Below are positions 1 to 8,704 of a stretch of 60,616 nt of DNA, one piece after another (the stretch's first letter is position 1; each line of letters begins with the position of its first letter). The stretch spans positions 1 to 60,616 of the forward strand of contig CAYYYL010000016.1 of assembly GCA_964475835.1 (NCBI GenBank), given 5' to 3'. Under the pieces are notes generated by a model, which did no database searches, was not told the DNA's origin, and worked only from the letters and a program-made list of their open reading frames with translations. The position numbers were made by a program, and so were the translations under genes. This DNA is from JABDCI01 sp964475835. GTDB taxonomy: Bacteria; Verrucomicrobiota; Verrucomicrobiia; JABWAM01.

Positions 1-26
1 ATCGGGTTTGAGACAGCTTCCACTCA

Positions 27-96
27 CCACGAAGGACACGAAGAGCACGAAGTAAATCCTATCTTCAGAACTTCGTGCTCTTCGTGTCCTTCGTGG
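27..96. repeat. Perfect 27-bp inverted repeat
   Basis: Arms at 27-53 and 70-96 are exact reverse complements around a 16-nt loop. The arms are built from short repeats of the type CACGAAG. The element lies beyond the stop of the START-like gene on the minus strand and could fold into a long hairpin in RNA. It is the cleanest of several intergenic inverted repeats in this window. It has no T-run typical of an intrinsic terminator. Confidence 0.85.
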
Positions 97-167
97 TCAA
101 ATTTTTATCGTCAAGCCAACGGACCTACGATGCGATGGAAAAGTGAGCGATATGATGGACTGACGGT

Positions 168-641
168 TCAAATGATTCTCGTCGTTGCCGCCGCGGCGTC
201 CTGGAAATATTTCGCGAAATGCCTGAGCGTGCGCGTCGCCACGTAATCGATAAATAAATTTCCAATGATCGTGCAGGCAATGAATTTGCCCCATCGTGCG
301 ATGACGGGATTCAGATCGTGGGAAATGGTGACCAGGGTGGAGAGCCCGTCGGGGGTGGGTTTCAAGGTCCAGACGACTTTCATTCCCTTGGTAAAATACT
401 TCAGGTGATTGAAGGTCAGGGTGAGATCGAACGTGTCCGTCTGGTAGCGTGCCCACCAATCGATGGGGATGAATCCGCGGTAGCAGCCCATGTGAACAAT
501 CTGGTGATTGGGGTTGGATTCCACGACACGGATCCAGCGGTAGTGGGGGAGATATCGGGGCCACGAAGCGAGATTGGAAACCACGGCAAACACGTCCTTG
601 GGTGTTGCCGCCATCTCGACACAGTTGTGGATCGAGGTCAT
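168..641 (-). CDS. SRPBCC/START-like domain protein (polyketide cyclase/dehydrase family)
   Basis: The 157-residue protein has the size and layout of a single SRPBCC ligand-binding domain: an early aromatic loop (SWPRYLPHYRWI), alternating strands, and a long C-terminal helix ending in LRHFAKYFQDAA. There is no signal peptide or membrane segment, so a cytoplasmic location is likely. Members bind hydrophobic ligands or act in lipid and quinone biology, but the ligand cannot be read from sequence. The gene follows groEL on the minus strand beyond a terminator, so it is probably transcribed separately. Confidence 0.7.
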   Translation of the reverse strand: MTSIHNCVEMAATPKDVFAVVSNLASWPRYLPHYRWIRVVESNPNHQIVHMGCYRGFIPIDWWARYQTDTFDLTLTFNHLKYFTKGMKVVWTLKPTPDGLSTLVTISHDLNPVIARWGKFIACTIIGNLFIDYVATRTLRHFAKYFQDAAAATTRII

Positions 642-961
642 GCTGAAGGTAGCTATATGCGATCCGCTGCCGGCTGTCAGCTTTCGACTTCAGAAGAATG
701 CCCACGTAAGATCTCAGAATGGTTTGGGCGATGGTCTGGTTCTTTGTTTGTGTTCTCTGGGTTCTATTGTGGTTAAAACTCTGTTTAGCTTGGAGGAGAA
801 AGGATCGGCGCTTTGTCGGCTCTGGGTTTCTGGGAACACCGGGGCTTATATTCTCTGAAGGCGACGATCGAGCCTCGCCTTCCATGTTTACAAAATAAAA
901 AGGGCGCCCCGGATTTCTCCGGGACGCCCTCACGATCAAGCGTCTTTCGACGCCCGTCAAT
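642..961. other. Intergenic stretch between groEL and the START-like gene
   Basis: No coding sequence is supported here. The stretch contains the groEL terminator (about 890-930) and, near 738-778, a degenerate arm of the ACCACAGAGAACACA-type repeat that recurs elsewhere in the window. The remainder should hold the promoter of the START-like gene, but I see no convincing -35/-10 pair. Confidence 0.5.
890..930 (-). terminator. Intrinsic terminator downstream of groEL
   Basis: A 13-bp stem (arms 901-913 and 918-930, loop of four) has one mismatch. Read on the minus strand, it is followed by TTTTTATTTT. It sits about 30 bp after the groEL stop codon, where a rho-independent terminator of the chaperonin operon is expected. 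Confidence 0.85.
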
Positions 962-2588
962 TTAGTAGTCCATGCCGCCCATGCCGCCCATGCCGCCGGG
1001 ACCACCGGGTCCGCCCGCAGGAGCCTTCTCCTTTTCGGGGACTTCGGTGACGGCTGCTTCGGTGGTGAGGAGCAGGCTGGCGATCGAGGCGGCGTTCTGC
1101 AGAGCGGAACGCGTCACCTTCTTCGGATCAACCACACCGGCCTTGATGAGGTCTTCGAAGTCATCGGTCGCGAAGTTGTAGCCTTCGGCGCCTTTGCCTT
1201 CCTTGACCTGCGCGAGGATGACCGAGCCTTCGAGTCCGGCGTTTTCAGCCAGGCGACGGATCGGCGCTTCCACGGCGCGCTTGATGATGCTGACACCGAT
1301 GGCTTCATCGCCTTCGAGCTTCAGGCTGTCGAGTGACTTGACCGCGCGGATCAGAGCCACGCCGCCGCCGGCCACGATGCCTTCTTCCACGGCAGCGCGG
1401 GTGGCATGCAGCGCGTCTTCGACGCGGGCTTTCTTCTCCTTCATTTCGGTCTCGGTCGCGGCTCCGACGTTGATCACGGCAACACCGCCCGCGAGCTTCG
1501 CGAGGCGTTCCTGCAGTTTTTCGCGGTCGTAGTCCGACGTGGCTTCGTCGATCTGCTTGCGGATCTGGTTCACGCGGCCCTGGATGTCGCTGTTCTTGCC
1601 GGCGCCTTCCACGATCGTCGTGTTTTCCTTGTCGACGACGATGCGCTTGGCCTGTCCGAGGTCATCGAGGTTGACGTTTTCGAGCTTGATGCCGAGGTCT
1701 TCGCTCAAGCACTTGCCGCCCGTGAGGATGGCGATGTCTTCGAGCATGGCCTTGCGACGATCTCCGAATCCGGGGGCCTTGACGGCACAGATCTGCAGCG
1801 TTCCACGGAGCTTGTTCACCACGAGGGTGGCGAGCGCTTCGCCTTCGACTTCTTCAGCGATCACGAGGAGCGGGCGGCCGACCTTCGCGATTTTTTCGAG
1901 GAGGGGAAGCATGTCCTTGAGGGACGAGATCTTCTTCTCGTTGATGAGCACGTAGGCGTTCTCGAGACCGACTTCCATGTCTTCGGCGTTGGTGATNNNN
2001 NNNNNNCTGCATACCTTCGACGACGTCGAGGGTGGTTTCGATCGACTTGGCTTCCTCGACGGTGATGGTGCCGTCCTTGCCGACTTTGTCCATTGCGTCC
2101 GAGATGATCTCGCCGATGGTTTCATCCCCGTTGGCGGAGATGGTGGCCACCTGCTTGATTTCGGACTTGTCCTTCACCTTCTTGGCTTGTGTCTCGAGGG
2201 CTTCGACGATTTTCTCGACGGCCTTGTCGATGCCGCGCTTGAGGCCCATGGGGCTGGCGCCGGCGGTGACGTTCTTGAGACCTTCGCGATAGATCGCTTC
2301 GGCCAGTGCGGTTGCGGTGGTGGTTCCATCACCGGCGGTGTCGCTGGTCTTGGAGGCCACTTCGCGAACCATCTGGGCGCCCATGTTTTCAAAGGCGTCT
2401 TCGAGTTCGATTTCCTTGGCCACGGTGACGCCGTCCTTGGTGACGGTCGGCGAGCCGAACTTCTTGTCGAGAACGACGTTGCGGCCCTTGGGTCCGAGGG
2501 TGACGGTGACCGCGTGCGCGAGTTTCTGCACACCGCGGAGAAGACGCTGACGCGCGTCTTCGCTGAATACGAGTTGTTTTGCTCCCAT
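962..2588 (-). CDS. groEL: 60-kDa chaperonin GroEL, interrupted by an assembly gap
   Basis: GroEL forms the double-ring ATP-dependent folding chamber with GroES in the cytoplasm. The N-terminal half (MGAKQLVFSEDAR...) carries the nucleotide-binding segment DGTTTATALAEAIYREG. The C-terminal half ends in the usual GGM-rich tail closing with GGMDY. The reading frame breaks only at the 10 Ns. Conserved GroEL sequence between VEGMQ and ITNAEDM normally holds ten residues, needing 30 bases, so about 20 bases are missing. With them the gene would be 1647 bp (548 residues), a normal length. It is therefore very probably intact, not a pseudogene. groES lies 22 bp upstream in the same operon. Confidence 0.97.
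1997..2006. other. Assembly gap (10 Ns) inside groEL
   Basis: Ten Ns break the groEL frame. Comparison with the conserved family sequence around the join predicts a true length near 30 bases. The run is therefore a placeholder of arbitrary size and not a measured gap. Confidence 0.95.
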
Positions 2589-2610
2589 ACGATTTTCTTT
2601 CTTGTTCTAA

Positions 2611-2898
2611 TTAGTCAACGATTCCGAGGATGTCCTCTTCGCGAAGAATCTGATATTCATCGCCGTCGATTTTGATTTCGGTTCCACCGTACTTGCTGAT
2701 GAGAACGCGATCCCCGACCTTGACTTCAAAGGGGATTTTCTTGCCGTTATCGTCGAGCTTGCCGGTTCCCAGGGCAATGACCTTGCCTTCCTGGGGTTTT
2801 TCTTTGGCGCTGTCGGGAATGATGATGCCGCCCTTTTTCTGTTCCTCTTCCTTGGCGGGTTTCACCAGTACGCGATCGCCGATCGGTTTTACTTTCAT
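2611..2898 (-). CDS. groES: 10-kDa co-chaperonin GroES
   Basis: The 95-residue protein opens with MKVKPIGDRVLVKPA and contains the mobile-loop region (EEEQKKGGIIIPDSAKEK) and the KYGGTEIKIDGDEY strand, all diagnostic for GroES. It caps the GroEL ring during ATP-driven folding. It is first of the groES-groEL pair and lies 183 bp downstream of dnaK on the same strand. I found no CIRCE (TTAGCACTC) operator upstream, so HrcA control is not supported here. Confidence 0.97.
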   Translation of the reverse strand: MKVKPIGDRVLVKPAKEEEQKKGGIIIPDSAKEKPQEGKVIALGTGKLDDNGKKIPFEVKVGDRVLISKYGGTEIKIDGDEYQILREEDILGIVD

Positions 2899-3035
2899 GT
2901 ATCTTATTACGGGTTAACCGCTGAAATTCCGGGGTTTTGGAGGACACAGAAAGGAGTCCCCGTCATTCATGCGGTTGGGTTTTTGGTTTCGTGCTGTGTC
3001 TCTGTGTCCTGTTCCTTGTTGAAGATTCGCAACGC

Positions 3036-3060
3036 GGGAGGGGATGAACCCCTCCGCGCC
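3036..3060. repeat. GC-rich hairpin downstream of dnaK
   Basis: The segment around GCGG-AGGGG-atgaa-CCCCT-CCGC can form a stem about 20-45 bp beyond the dnaK stop. No T-run follows on the minus strand, so it may attenuate or stabilise the transcript more than terminate it. Confidence 0.5.
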
Positions 3061-3081
3061 ACCGCGAAATTCGTTAAAAAT

Positions 3082-5028
3082 TTATTTTTTCTTGTCGTCG
3101 ACGACTTCGAAATCGGCGTCGACCACCTTGTCCTCACCAGCAGGTTTAGCGGCTGGGTCCTGGGTGCGGTTGGCGGGATCGGTGGCCGCGGCGCCGGTGT
3201 CACGATTGACATTGGCCTTGGCGCTTTCGTAGAGCTTGGCGGCGATGGCATGGAGTGCCTCGGTGAGGGCTTCCTGTCCCTTGCGCATGGCTTCGGTATC
3301 GTCGTCCTTGAGGGCCTTCTCCAGATTGGCGATGGCTTCCTCGGCTTTTTTGCGTTCGTCCTCGGAAACTTTGTCTCCGGAGTCCTTGAGGGTCTTCTTC
3401 GCCTGGTAGACGGCGTTGTCGCTCTGGTTGCGGACTTCCACCTTTTCCTGGGCTTTCTTGTCCTCTTCGGCATGGAGTTCGGCTTCCTTGGCCATCTTCT
3501 CCACTTCCTCTTTTGAAAGGCCGCTGGAGGCGGTGATGGTGATTTTTTGTTCCTTTCCGGTGCCGAGATCCTTGGCGGTCACGTGCAGGATTCCGTTGGC
3601 ATCGATGTCGAAGGTGACTTCGATTTGCGGCGTTCCGCGGGGGGCGGAGGGGATGCCATCGAGTTTGAAAATGCCGAGGCGCTTGTTGTCCCGGCTCATC
3701 TTACGCTCGCCCTGCAGCACGACGATGTCCACGGCGGGCTGGTTGTCGGCGGCGGTGCTGAAGATTTCGCTTTTCTTGGTCGGGATCGTGGTGTTGCGCG
3801 GGATCATCGGGGTTGCGATGCCACCCATCGTCTCGATGGAGAGGGAGAGGGGGGTCACGTCGAGCAGAAGCACGTCGCGAACCTCGCCCTTGAGCACGCC
3901 ACCCTGGATGGCGGCGCCCACGGCGACCACTTCGTCGGGGTTCACGCCCTTGTGGGGTTCCTTGCTGACCAGTTTGCGTGCGGTTTCAATCACCTTGGGC
4001 ATGCGGGTCATTCCACCCACGAGCACGAGTTCGTCGATCTTGGAGGCTTCGAGTTTGGCGTCATTGAGGCACGCCTGCACGGGGCGGACAGTGCGCTCAA
4101 AGAGGTCGTCACAAAGCTGCTCGAGTTTTGAGCGGGTGAGGGTCTTGGTGATGTGCTTGGGCCCGCTGGCGTCGGCGGTGATGAACGGCAGATTGATGTC
4201 GTACTGCTGGGAGGAGGAGAGGGCTTTCTTGGCTTTTTCGCCTTCCTCTTTCAGACGCTGCATGGCGTCGGGCTGCTTCGAGAGATCGATACCGCTGTCA
4301 CTTTTGAATTCGGCGATCAGCCAGTCGACGATGCGATTGTCCCAGTCGTCGCCTCCGAGATGGGTGTCGCCGTTGGTGGCCTTCACCTCGAACACGCCGT
4401 CACCGATTTCCAGGATGGAGATGTCGAATGTTCCGCCACCTAGGTCATAGACCGCGATCTTTTCGTCCTTCTTCTTGTCCAGGCCGTAGGCAAGGGAGGC
4501 AGCGGTGGGCTCATTGATGATGCGCAGGACTTCGAGTCCGGCGATGCGGCCGGCATCCTTCGTAGCCTGGCGCTGACTGTCGTTGAAATAGGCGGGGACG
4601 GTGATGACAGCCTGGGTGATTTTTTCGCCCAGCTTGGCTTCTGCGTCGGCTTTGAGCTTCGTCAAAATCATGGCCGAGACTTCCGGAGGGGAGTACCGTT
4701 TGGTTTTGCCACCCTCTTCGACTTCTACGTGAGCGTCCCCATTGTCGGCGCGAACCACCTTGTATGGGACGCGCTTCACTTCCTCTGAAATTTCATCATA
4801 CTTGCGTCCCATGAAGCGCTTGATCGAATAGATCGTATTACGCGGATTGGTGATGGCTTGGTTTTTCGCAAGTTTTCCAACCAGCCGGTCGCCGCTCTTT
4901 GTAAAGGCGACCACCGAGGGAGTTGTGCGCTCACCTTCCGCGTTTTCCAAGACAACGGGTTCGCCTCCCTCCATGATGGACATGCAGGAGTTTGTGGTTC
5001 CGAGATCGATTCCAAGTACTTTTGCCAT
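3082..5028 (-). CDS. dnaK: Molecular chaperone DnaK (Hsp70)
   Basis: The 648-residue product begins MAKVLGIDLGTTNS, the phosphate-1 motif of Hsp70. It has AVITVPAYFNDSQRQATKDA, the GGGTFDISIL phosphate-2 segment, the VGGMTRMPKV motif and a charged C-terminal lid ending in VVDADFEVVDDKKK. It folds proteins in the cytoplasm with DnaJ and GrpE, neither of which is in the window. I chose the ATG at 5028. An in-frame GTG at 5049 would add seven residues not seen in the family. dnaK upstream of groESL on one strand makes a stress-protein cluster. Confidence 0.97.
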   Translation of the reverse strand: MAKVLGIDLGTTNSCMSIMEGGEPVVLENAEGERTTPSVVAFTKSGDRLVGKLAKNQAITNPRNTIYSIKRFMGRKYDEISEEVKRVPYKVVRADNGDAHVEVEEGGKTKRYSPPEVSAMILTKLKADAEAKLGEKITQAVITVPAYFNDSQRQATKDAGRIAGLEVLRIINEPTAASLAYGLDKKKDEKIAVYDLGGGTFDISILEIGDGVFEVKATNGDTHLGGDDWDNRIVDWLIAEFKSDSGIDLSKQPDAMQRLKEEGEKAKKALSSSQQYDINLPFITADASGPKHITKTLTRSKLEQLCDDLFERTVRPVQACLNDAKLEASKIDELVLVGGMTRMPKVIETARKLVSKEPHKGVNPDEVVAVGAAIQGGVLKGEVRDVLLLDVTPLSLSIETMGGIATPMIPRNTTIPTKKSEIFSTAADNQPAVDIVVLQGERKMSRDNKRLGIFKLDGIPSAPRGTPQIEVTFDIDANGILHVTAKDLGTGKEQKITITASSGLSKEEVEKMAKEAELHAEEDKKAQEKVEVRNQSDNAVYQAKKTLKDSGDKVSEDERKKAEEAIANLEKALKDDDTEAMRKGQEALTEALHAIAAKLYESAKANVNRDTGAAATDPANRTQDPAAKPAGEDKVVDADFEVVDDKKK

Positions 5029-5100
5029 AAAATTGTGGGTTAAATCCACCGGTACAAAAGCAGCCCTAGTGCCACTATTTTAAACTTTTATAAATTGTTT

Positions 5101-5129
5101 ATAATAAGCGATTTATGATTAATTTTGAA
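5101..5129 (-). promoter_or_regulatory. Candidate sigma-70-type promoter of dnaK
   Basis: On the minus strand TTCAAA (5124-5129) and TATTAT (5101-5106) are separated by exactly 17 bp, about 70 bp before the dnaK start, in a strongly AT-rich stretch. The -10 box matches 5 of 6 and the -35 box 4 of 6 consensus positions. I saw no CIRCE element and no sigma-32-like box. Confidence 0.45.
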
Positions 5130-5263
5130 AATATGGAGCTGTGTCGTATTGGCGCAAATTTTCATTACCTCGAAGGGATAAAGTGACGTAATGACACACT
5201 TTCGTGACTAGATAGAGAAGGCGATTGACCCGCCCGGGTGGTTCTTCTAAAGTAGGGGTCTGT

Positions 5264-5839
5264 ATGGAATCCCAGATTTCACCTGCTCAGCAGATTTCCG
5301 ATCGTTTTGGCGCGGAGCTGATCGCCGAATTCCGTGGCGAGACTGCGGTTTTCCTTCCAGATGCCTCTAAGCTGCTTGAAGTTCTTGAGTTTGCAAAGTC
5401 TCATCTTCTTTTCGACATGTTGCTGGATGTCTCGAGTGTGGATCATTTTGGATCGGAGCCTCGTTTTGAAGTGGTTTATCATCTCTACTCGTTTGCTCGG
5501 GAGGGATACTTGCGTGTGAAGGTGAAGGTGGGTGAGGAGAATCCGGTGCTTCCGACGGCGACGGGAGTTTGGAGTTCTGCCGACTGGCATGAGCGTGAGG
5601 CGTACGACATGATGGGGATTCGTTTTGAGGGGCATCCTGATCTGCGTCGAATTCTGATGTGGGACAGTTATCCGCATCATCCGTTGCGCAAGGAGTTCCC
5701 TCTTTCAGGCATTCCCACCCAGGATGGGCTTGCGGGTGCCGCGCCGATGGCGGGCGGGCCGTTTGTCACAAGTCCTGGCGAGCGGACGACGGTGGATCGC
5801 GAACCCCGCGGCAAGGGTGAGACGGATTCGGTGGTTTGA
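5264..5839 (+). CDS. nuoC: NADH-quinone oxidoreductase subunit C (orphan)
   Basis: The 191-residue protein carries the 30-kDa subunit signature WHEREAYDMMGIRFEGHPDL followed by RRILMWDSYPHHPLRKEFPL. NuoC is part of the peripheral arm of complex I on the cytoplasmic face, next to the quinone-reducing module. I chose the ATG at 5264; an upstream start at 5225 would add an unrelated 13-residue extension. No nuoA, B, D or other complex I gene is nearby, so this copy stands alone. The tail after the signature (about 50 residues, ending GKGETDSVV) is polar and looks disordered. Confidence 0.9.
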   Translation: MESQISPAQQISDRFGAELIAEFRGETAVFLPDASKLLEVLEFAKSHLLFDMLLDVSSVDHFGSEPRFEVVYHLYSFAREGYLRVKVKVGEENPVLPTATGVWSSADWHEREAYDMMGIRFEGHPDLRRILMWDSYPHHPLRKEFPLSGIPTQDGLAGAAPMAGGPFVTSPGERTTVDREPRGKGETDSVV

Positions 5840-6019
5840 TGGGCGGAAGGGAGTCATCCGCTTTCGCTTAAAGCTTCGGCGGGACAAGGAAGTCAGGAGA
5901 CAGGAGTCGGAATTTCTTCCGAATCAAATTGCTAGGCAGCAGGTCCTTCCTGATTTCTTGATCAAAATTTCCTGAGTTCCATATTTACTTCAGCCTGCAT
6001 CTTTCGGAAGTTGGCTGGA

Positions 6020-7132
6020 ATGAGTTCCTCTCTTGAGAAGTTGCAGGGTTATTCCGAAATCCTGACCGACGTCACAGGTCTTTTGGAGATGGCGCGCAAG
6101 GCATCGGCGCGTGTGGTAAACAGCCTGATGACGGCGACGTATTGGGAGATCGGGCGCCGCATCGTGGAGTCGGAGCAGGGGGGGGAAGCCCGCGCGGAAT
6201 ATGGCAAAGCCCTGATCGAAAAGCTTTCGGCGGACCTGATGGCCAAATTTGGACGCGGTTTCACGCGCAGCAATCTTTTCCAAATTCGGGCCTTCTACCA
6301 AGCTTATCCGATTGTCCAGACAGTGTCTGGACAATCCGTGGAATTCGGAAAAATCCAGACGGCGTCCGGACTTTGGGAGGCGCGTCTGCGGGAGATTTCG
6401 GCCCGTTTTCCACTTCCCTGGTCGCATTACGTGAAGCTGCTGGCGGTGAAAAACGCCGAGGCCCGCAAATTTTACGAAACGGAATCATTTCGTTCGGGCT
6501 GGTCGGTACGGCAACTCGACCGGCAGATTAACACGCAGTTTTACGAGCGAACGGCATTGTCGCGGAACAAGGCGGTGATGCTGCGAAAAGGCGGAGAAAA
6601 GGCGTCGGGCGACCTGCTCATGGCGGATGACGAAATTCGCGATCCGTTCGTGTTGGAATTTCTGAATCTTAAGGACGAATATTCCGAAAACGATCTTGAA
6701 CAGGGTTTGATCCATCACCTGGAGCATTTTCTTTTGGAGCTGGGCGGCGACTTCGCGTTCATCGGGCGCCAGCGCCGGCTGCGGATCGACGACGAATGGT
6801 ATCGTGTCGATCTGCTTTTCTTCCACCGTGCGCTCCGCTGTCTGGTGATCATCGACCTGAAGCTTGGAAAGTTCGGACATGCCGATGCCGGCCAAATGCA
6901 TCTTTATCTCAATTATGCACGCGAACATTGGATGCGCGAAGGGGAGAATCCGCCGGTGGGGTTGATCCTCTGTGCGCAAAAAGGAAACTCCCTTGCGAAG
7001 TACGCATTGGAAGGGCTGCCCAACAAAATCGTCGCTCGCGAGTATCTTACCGCTCTGCCGAAGGAAAAGCTGCTTGCGGCGGAAATCGAGAAAACCCGCC
7101 AAATGCTTGCCGGTAAACCGGCAAGCAAATAG
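6020..7132 (+). CDS. PDDEXK nuclease-domain protein, DUF1016/YhcG family
   Basis: The 370-residue protein has the two-part layout of the YhcG family. The N-terminal helical region (about 1-160, with YWEIGRRIVESEQ and GRGFTRSNLFQIRAFYQAYP) precedes a C-terminal endonuclease-like fold (about 190-350). That fold has FIGRQRRLRIDDEWYRVDLLF, then LVIIDLKLGKFGHADAGQM, giving the D...D-x-K pattern of PDDEXK enzymes. ATG at 6020 is preceded by GGAAG at a good distance; a TTG at 6011 is the alternative. No restriction or toxin partner is adjacent. The true role is unknown; nucleic-acid processing is an inference from the fold. Confidence 0.85.
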   Translation: MSSSLEKLQGYSEILTDVTGLLEMARKASARVVNSLMTATYWEIGRRIVESEQGGEARAEYGKALIEKLSADLMAKFGRGFTRSNLFQIRAFYQAYPIVQTVSGQSVEFGKIQTASGLWEARLREISARFPLPWSHYVKLLAVKNAEARKFYETESFRSGWSVRQLDRQINTQFYERTALSRNKAVMLRKGGEKASGDLLMADDEIRDPFVLEFLNLKDEYSENDLEQGLIHHLEHFLLELGGDFAFIGRQRRLRIDDEWYRVDLLFFHRALRCLVIIDLKLGKFGHADAGQMHLYLNYAREHWMREGENPPVGLILCAQKGNSLAKYALEGLPNKIVAREYLTALPKEKLLAAEIEKTRQMLAGKPASK

Positions 7133-7272
7133 CCGATCGCCAATTGCCAATAGCCGATGGGGGTAGAGTTTTTCTTCTGATTTACTTTGGCTTTTGCGCA
7201 ATCGAATAGTCAGAAGATTTTCGATGACACAAATATTTTCCCCGCTTGGCTATTGTCTATTGGCGATCGGCT
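7131..7272. repeat. Inverted repeat overlapping the DUF1016 stop codon
   Basis: Arms at 7131-7155 and 7248-7272 are near-complementary (of the type AGCCGATCGCCAATTGCCAA) and flank about 90 bp of AT-rich DNA. The left arm includes two bases of the DUF1016 stop codon. Further copies of the short words (GGCTATAGGCTCC, GCGATTGGCTAT) follow up to 7300. Confidence 0.65.
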
Positions 7273-7318
7273 ATAGGCTCCTGCCCAGGCGATTGGCTAT
7301 CTGGGTCCTCGCTTCCCA

Positions 7319-8038
7319 TTACATGCTAAAGCGAGGACCCAGATAGAGCTCCCGGCTGACGGGGTCGTTGACGAGGAAGTCCTTGGTTCCCTGGCTGAGG
7401 ACCTCCCCCTCATAAACGAGGTAGGCGTGGTCCACGATGGAGAGGGTTTCGCGCACGTTGTGGTCCGTGATCAGGATGCCGATGCCGCGTTGTTTGAGTT
7501 GGAGGATGATCTCCTGGACTTGGTGGACGGCAAGGGGATCAATGCCGCTGAAGGGTTCGTCGAGCAGAATGAAACTGGGGTTGGTGACGAGCGCGCGTGT
7601 GATTTCAAGCCGCCGTTTTTCCCCGCCACTAAGAGTGTATGCCTTGCTCTTTGCGAGGGAAGTGAGATTGAGTTCCGCGAGGAGTTGCTCGAGGCGGTCC
7701 TTGCGATCCCTTTTGCTGAGAGGGGTGAATTCGAGAATGGCGAGGATGTTTTCCTCCACGGTGAGCTGGCGGAACACGGACGGTTCCTGCGCGAGGTAGC
7801 CCATGCCCATGCGGGCGCGCTGGAACATCGGGGTGTGGGTGACATCGGCCCCGTCGAAGAAGACGGCGCCATCATCGGGGCGGACGAGGCCCACAATCAT
7901 GTAAAAGGTGGTGGTCTTACCCGCGCCGTTCTTGCCGAGCAGGCCGACAATCTCGCCGCGTTCCACTTCGATCTTCACGCCGCGGACGACTTCGCGCCCC
8001 TTGTAGGACTTGCGAAGATTTTCGGTCTGCATCAGCAT
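7319..8038 (-). CDS. lptB: LPS export ABC transporter ATP-binding protein LptB
   Basis: The 239-residue ATPase has Walker A GLLGKNGAGKTTTFYMI, the signature YTLSGGEKRRLEITRAL, Walker B FILLDEPFSGIDPLA and the switch histidine in ITDHNVRETL. All of these match LptB, which powers LptF/LptG in moving LPS from the inner membrane onto the Lpt bridge. It is last in the kdsA-lptC-lptA-lptB run, which fixes the assignment among many similar ATPases. No lptF or lptG is in the window. Confidence 0.95.
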   Translation of the reverse strand: MLMQTENLRKSYKGREVVRGVKIEVERGEIVGLLGKNGAGKTTTFYMIVGLVRPDDGAVFFDGADVTHTPMFQRARMGMGYLAQEPSVFRQLTVEENILAILEFTPLSKRDRKDRLEQLLAELNLTSLAKSKAYTLSGGEKRRLEITRALVTNPSFILLDEPFSGIDPLAVHQVQEIILQLKQRGIGILITDHNVRETLSIVDHAYLVYEGEVLSQGTKDFLVNDPVSRELYLGPRFSM

Positions 8039-8089
8039 GGCGCGAGAGTAATTGGCGGACCTTTGAGTTCAAAGGTTAAAGTTTTGAGC

Positions 8090-8683
8090 TCAAGGTTTGG
8101 CGGGCGGGCGGGGAGTTTGCGGGTCGGGTTTGGGGGTGGTTGCGGGGGAGGAGGAGGGAACGAGTTCGAGGGTGGGTTTATCGACCTTCATCTCCTTGGT
8201 ATGAATGTCGTAAATGATGCCATCGCCCCGGCTGGAGACCCAGTTGCCTTTTTCATCCCGCAAACGAGCTTTCCCACCGGAGAGAATCACGATGCCTTTT
8301 TCGCGGGTGAACACCGCCTTTTCACCGATGCCTTCCTTACCTTCGTGGTACATATGAACGTCGTCATAGGCTTCCACTTTGGAGACCTCGCTGTTTTTGT
8401 CGCCGAAAGTGACGACCATCTTCCGACAGCTCAGTTTAAGCTGGGGATCGACGGCAATGACATTTCCTTCAAAGGTTGCGATTTTTTTCTGATAGTCGAA
8501 ATCCAGAAGGTCGGAGTTGATGGTGGTGAAGACCCGGGCGTCCGCAGCTTCCACGAGATTGCTGTCCCCGGTTGAGGCGAACAGGGTGGGGATGTTAGCG
8601 ACAGCGTTGGTTCCCTGGAGAGGATCAGCCCTGCAGATCGCGATGGAAACGGTGGCAAGCAAAAGGATGCGGAGGAGTTTCAT
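8090..8683 (-). CDS. lptA: LPS transport periplasmic protein LptA
   Basis: The 197-residue protein starts with a signal peptide (MKLLRILLLATVSIAICRA). It then has OstA-like repeats: LLDFDYQKKIATFEGNVIAV, KLSCRKMVVTFGD, KVEAYDDVHMYHEG and KAVFTREKGIVILSGG. These form the beta-jellyroll that bridges LPS through the periplasm. The C-terminus is proline-rich (PSSSPATTPKPDPQTPRPPAKP region) and probably disordered. It lies between lptC and lptB in the same operon. Confidence 0.88.
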   Translation of the reverse strand: MKLLRILLLATVSIAICRADPLQGTNAVANIPTLFASTGDSNLVEAADARVFTTINSDLLDFDYQKKIATFEGNVIAVDPQLKLSCRKMVVTFGDKNSEVSKVEAYDDVHMYHEGKEGIGEKAVFTREKGIVILSGGKARLRDEKGNWVSSRGDGIIYDIHTKEMKVDKPTLELVPSSSPATTPKPDPQTPRPPAKP

Positions 8684-8704
8684 GTTGCGGGATTGCTGAA
8701 AAGG

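Noticed and set aside
97..1005. 302-residue open frame antisense to the START-like gene and over the groEL terminator
   Set aside because: It crosses a hairpin, a terminator and a gene with family motifs on the same strand in another frame, and has no recognisable content.
962..2588. groEL as a pseudogene or two separate partial genes
   Set aside because: The frame is broken only at the 10 Ns, and both halves are fully conserved up to the gap.
2899..5263. CIRCE/HrcA operator or sigma-32 promoter for the chaperone genes
   Set aside because: No TTAGCACTC-N9-GAGTGCTAA or CTTGAA/CCCCAT pattern was found before groES or dnaK.
6020..7132. DUF1016 nuclease as part of a restriction or defence island
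   Set aside because: No methylase, specificity subunit, toxin-antitoxin partner or mobile gene lies beside it; both neighbours are housekeeping genes.
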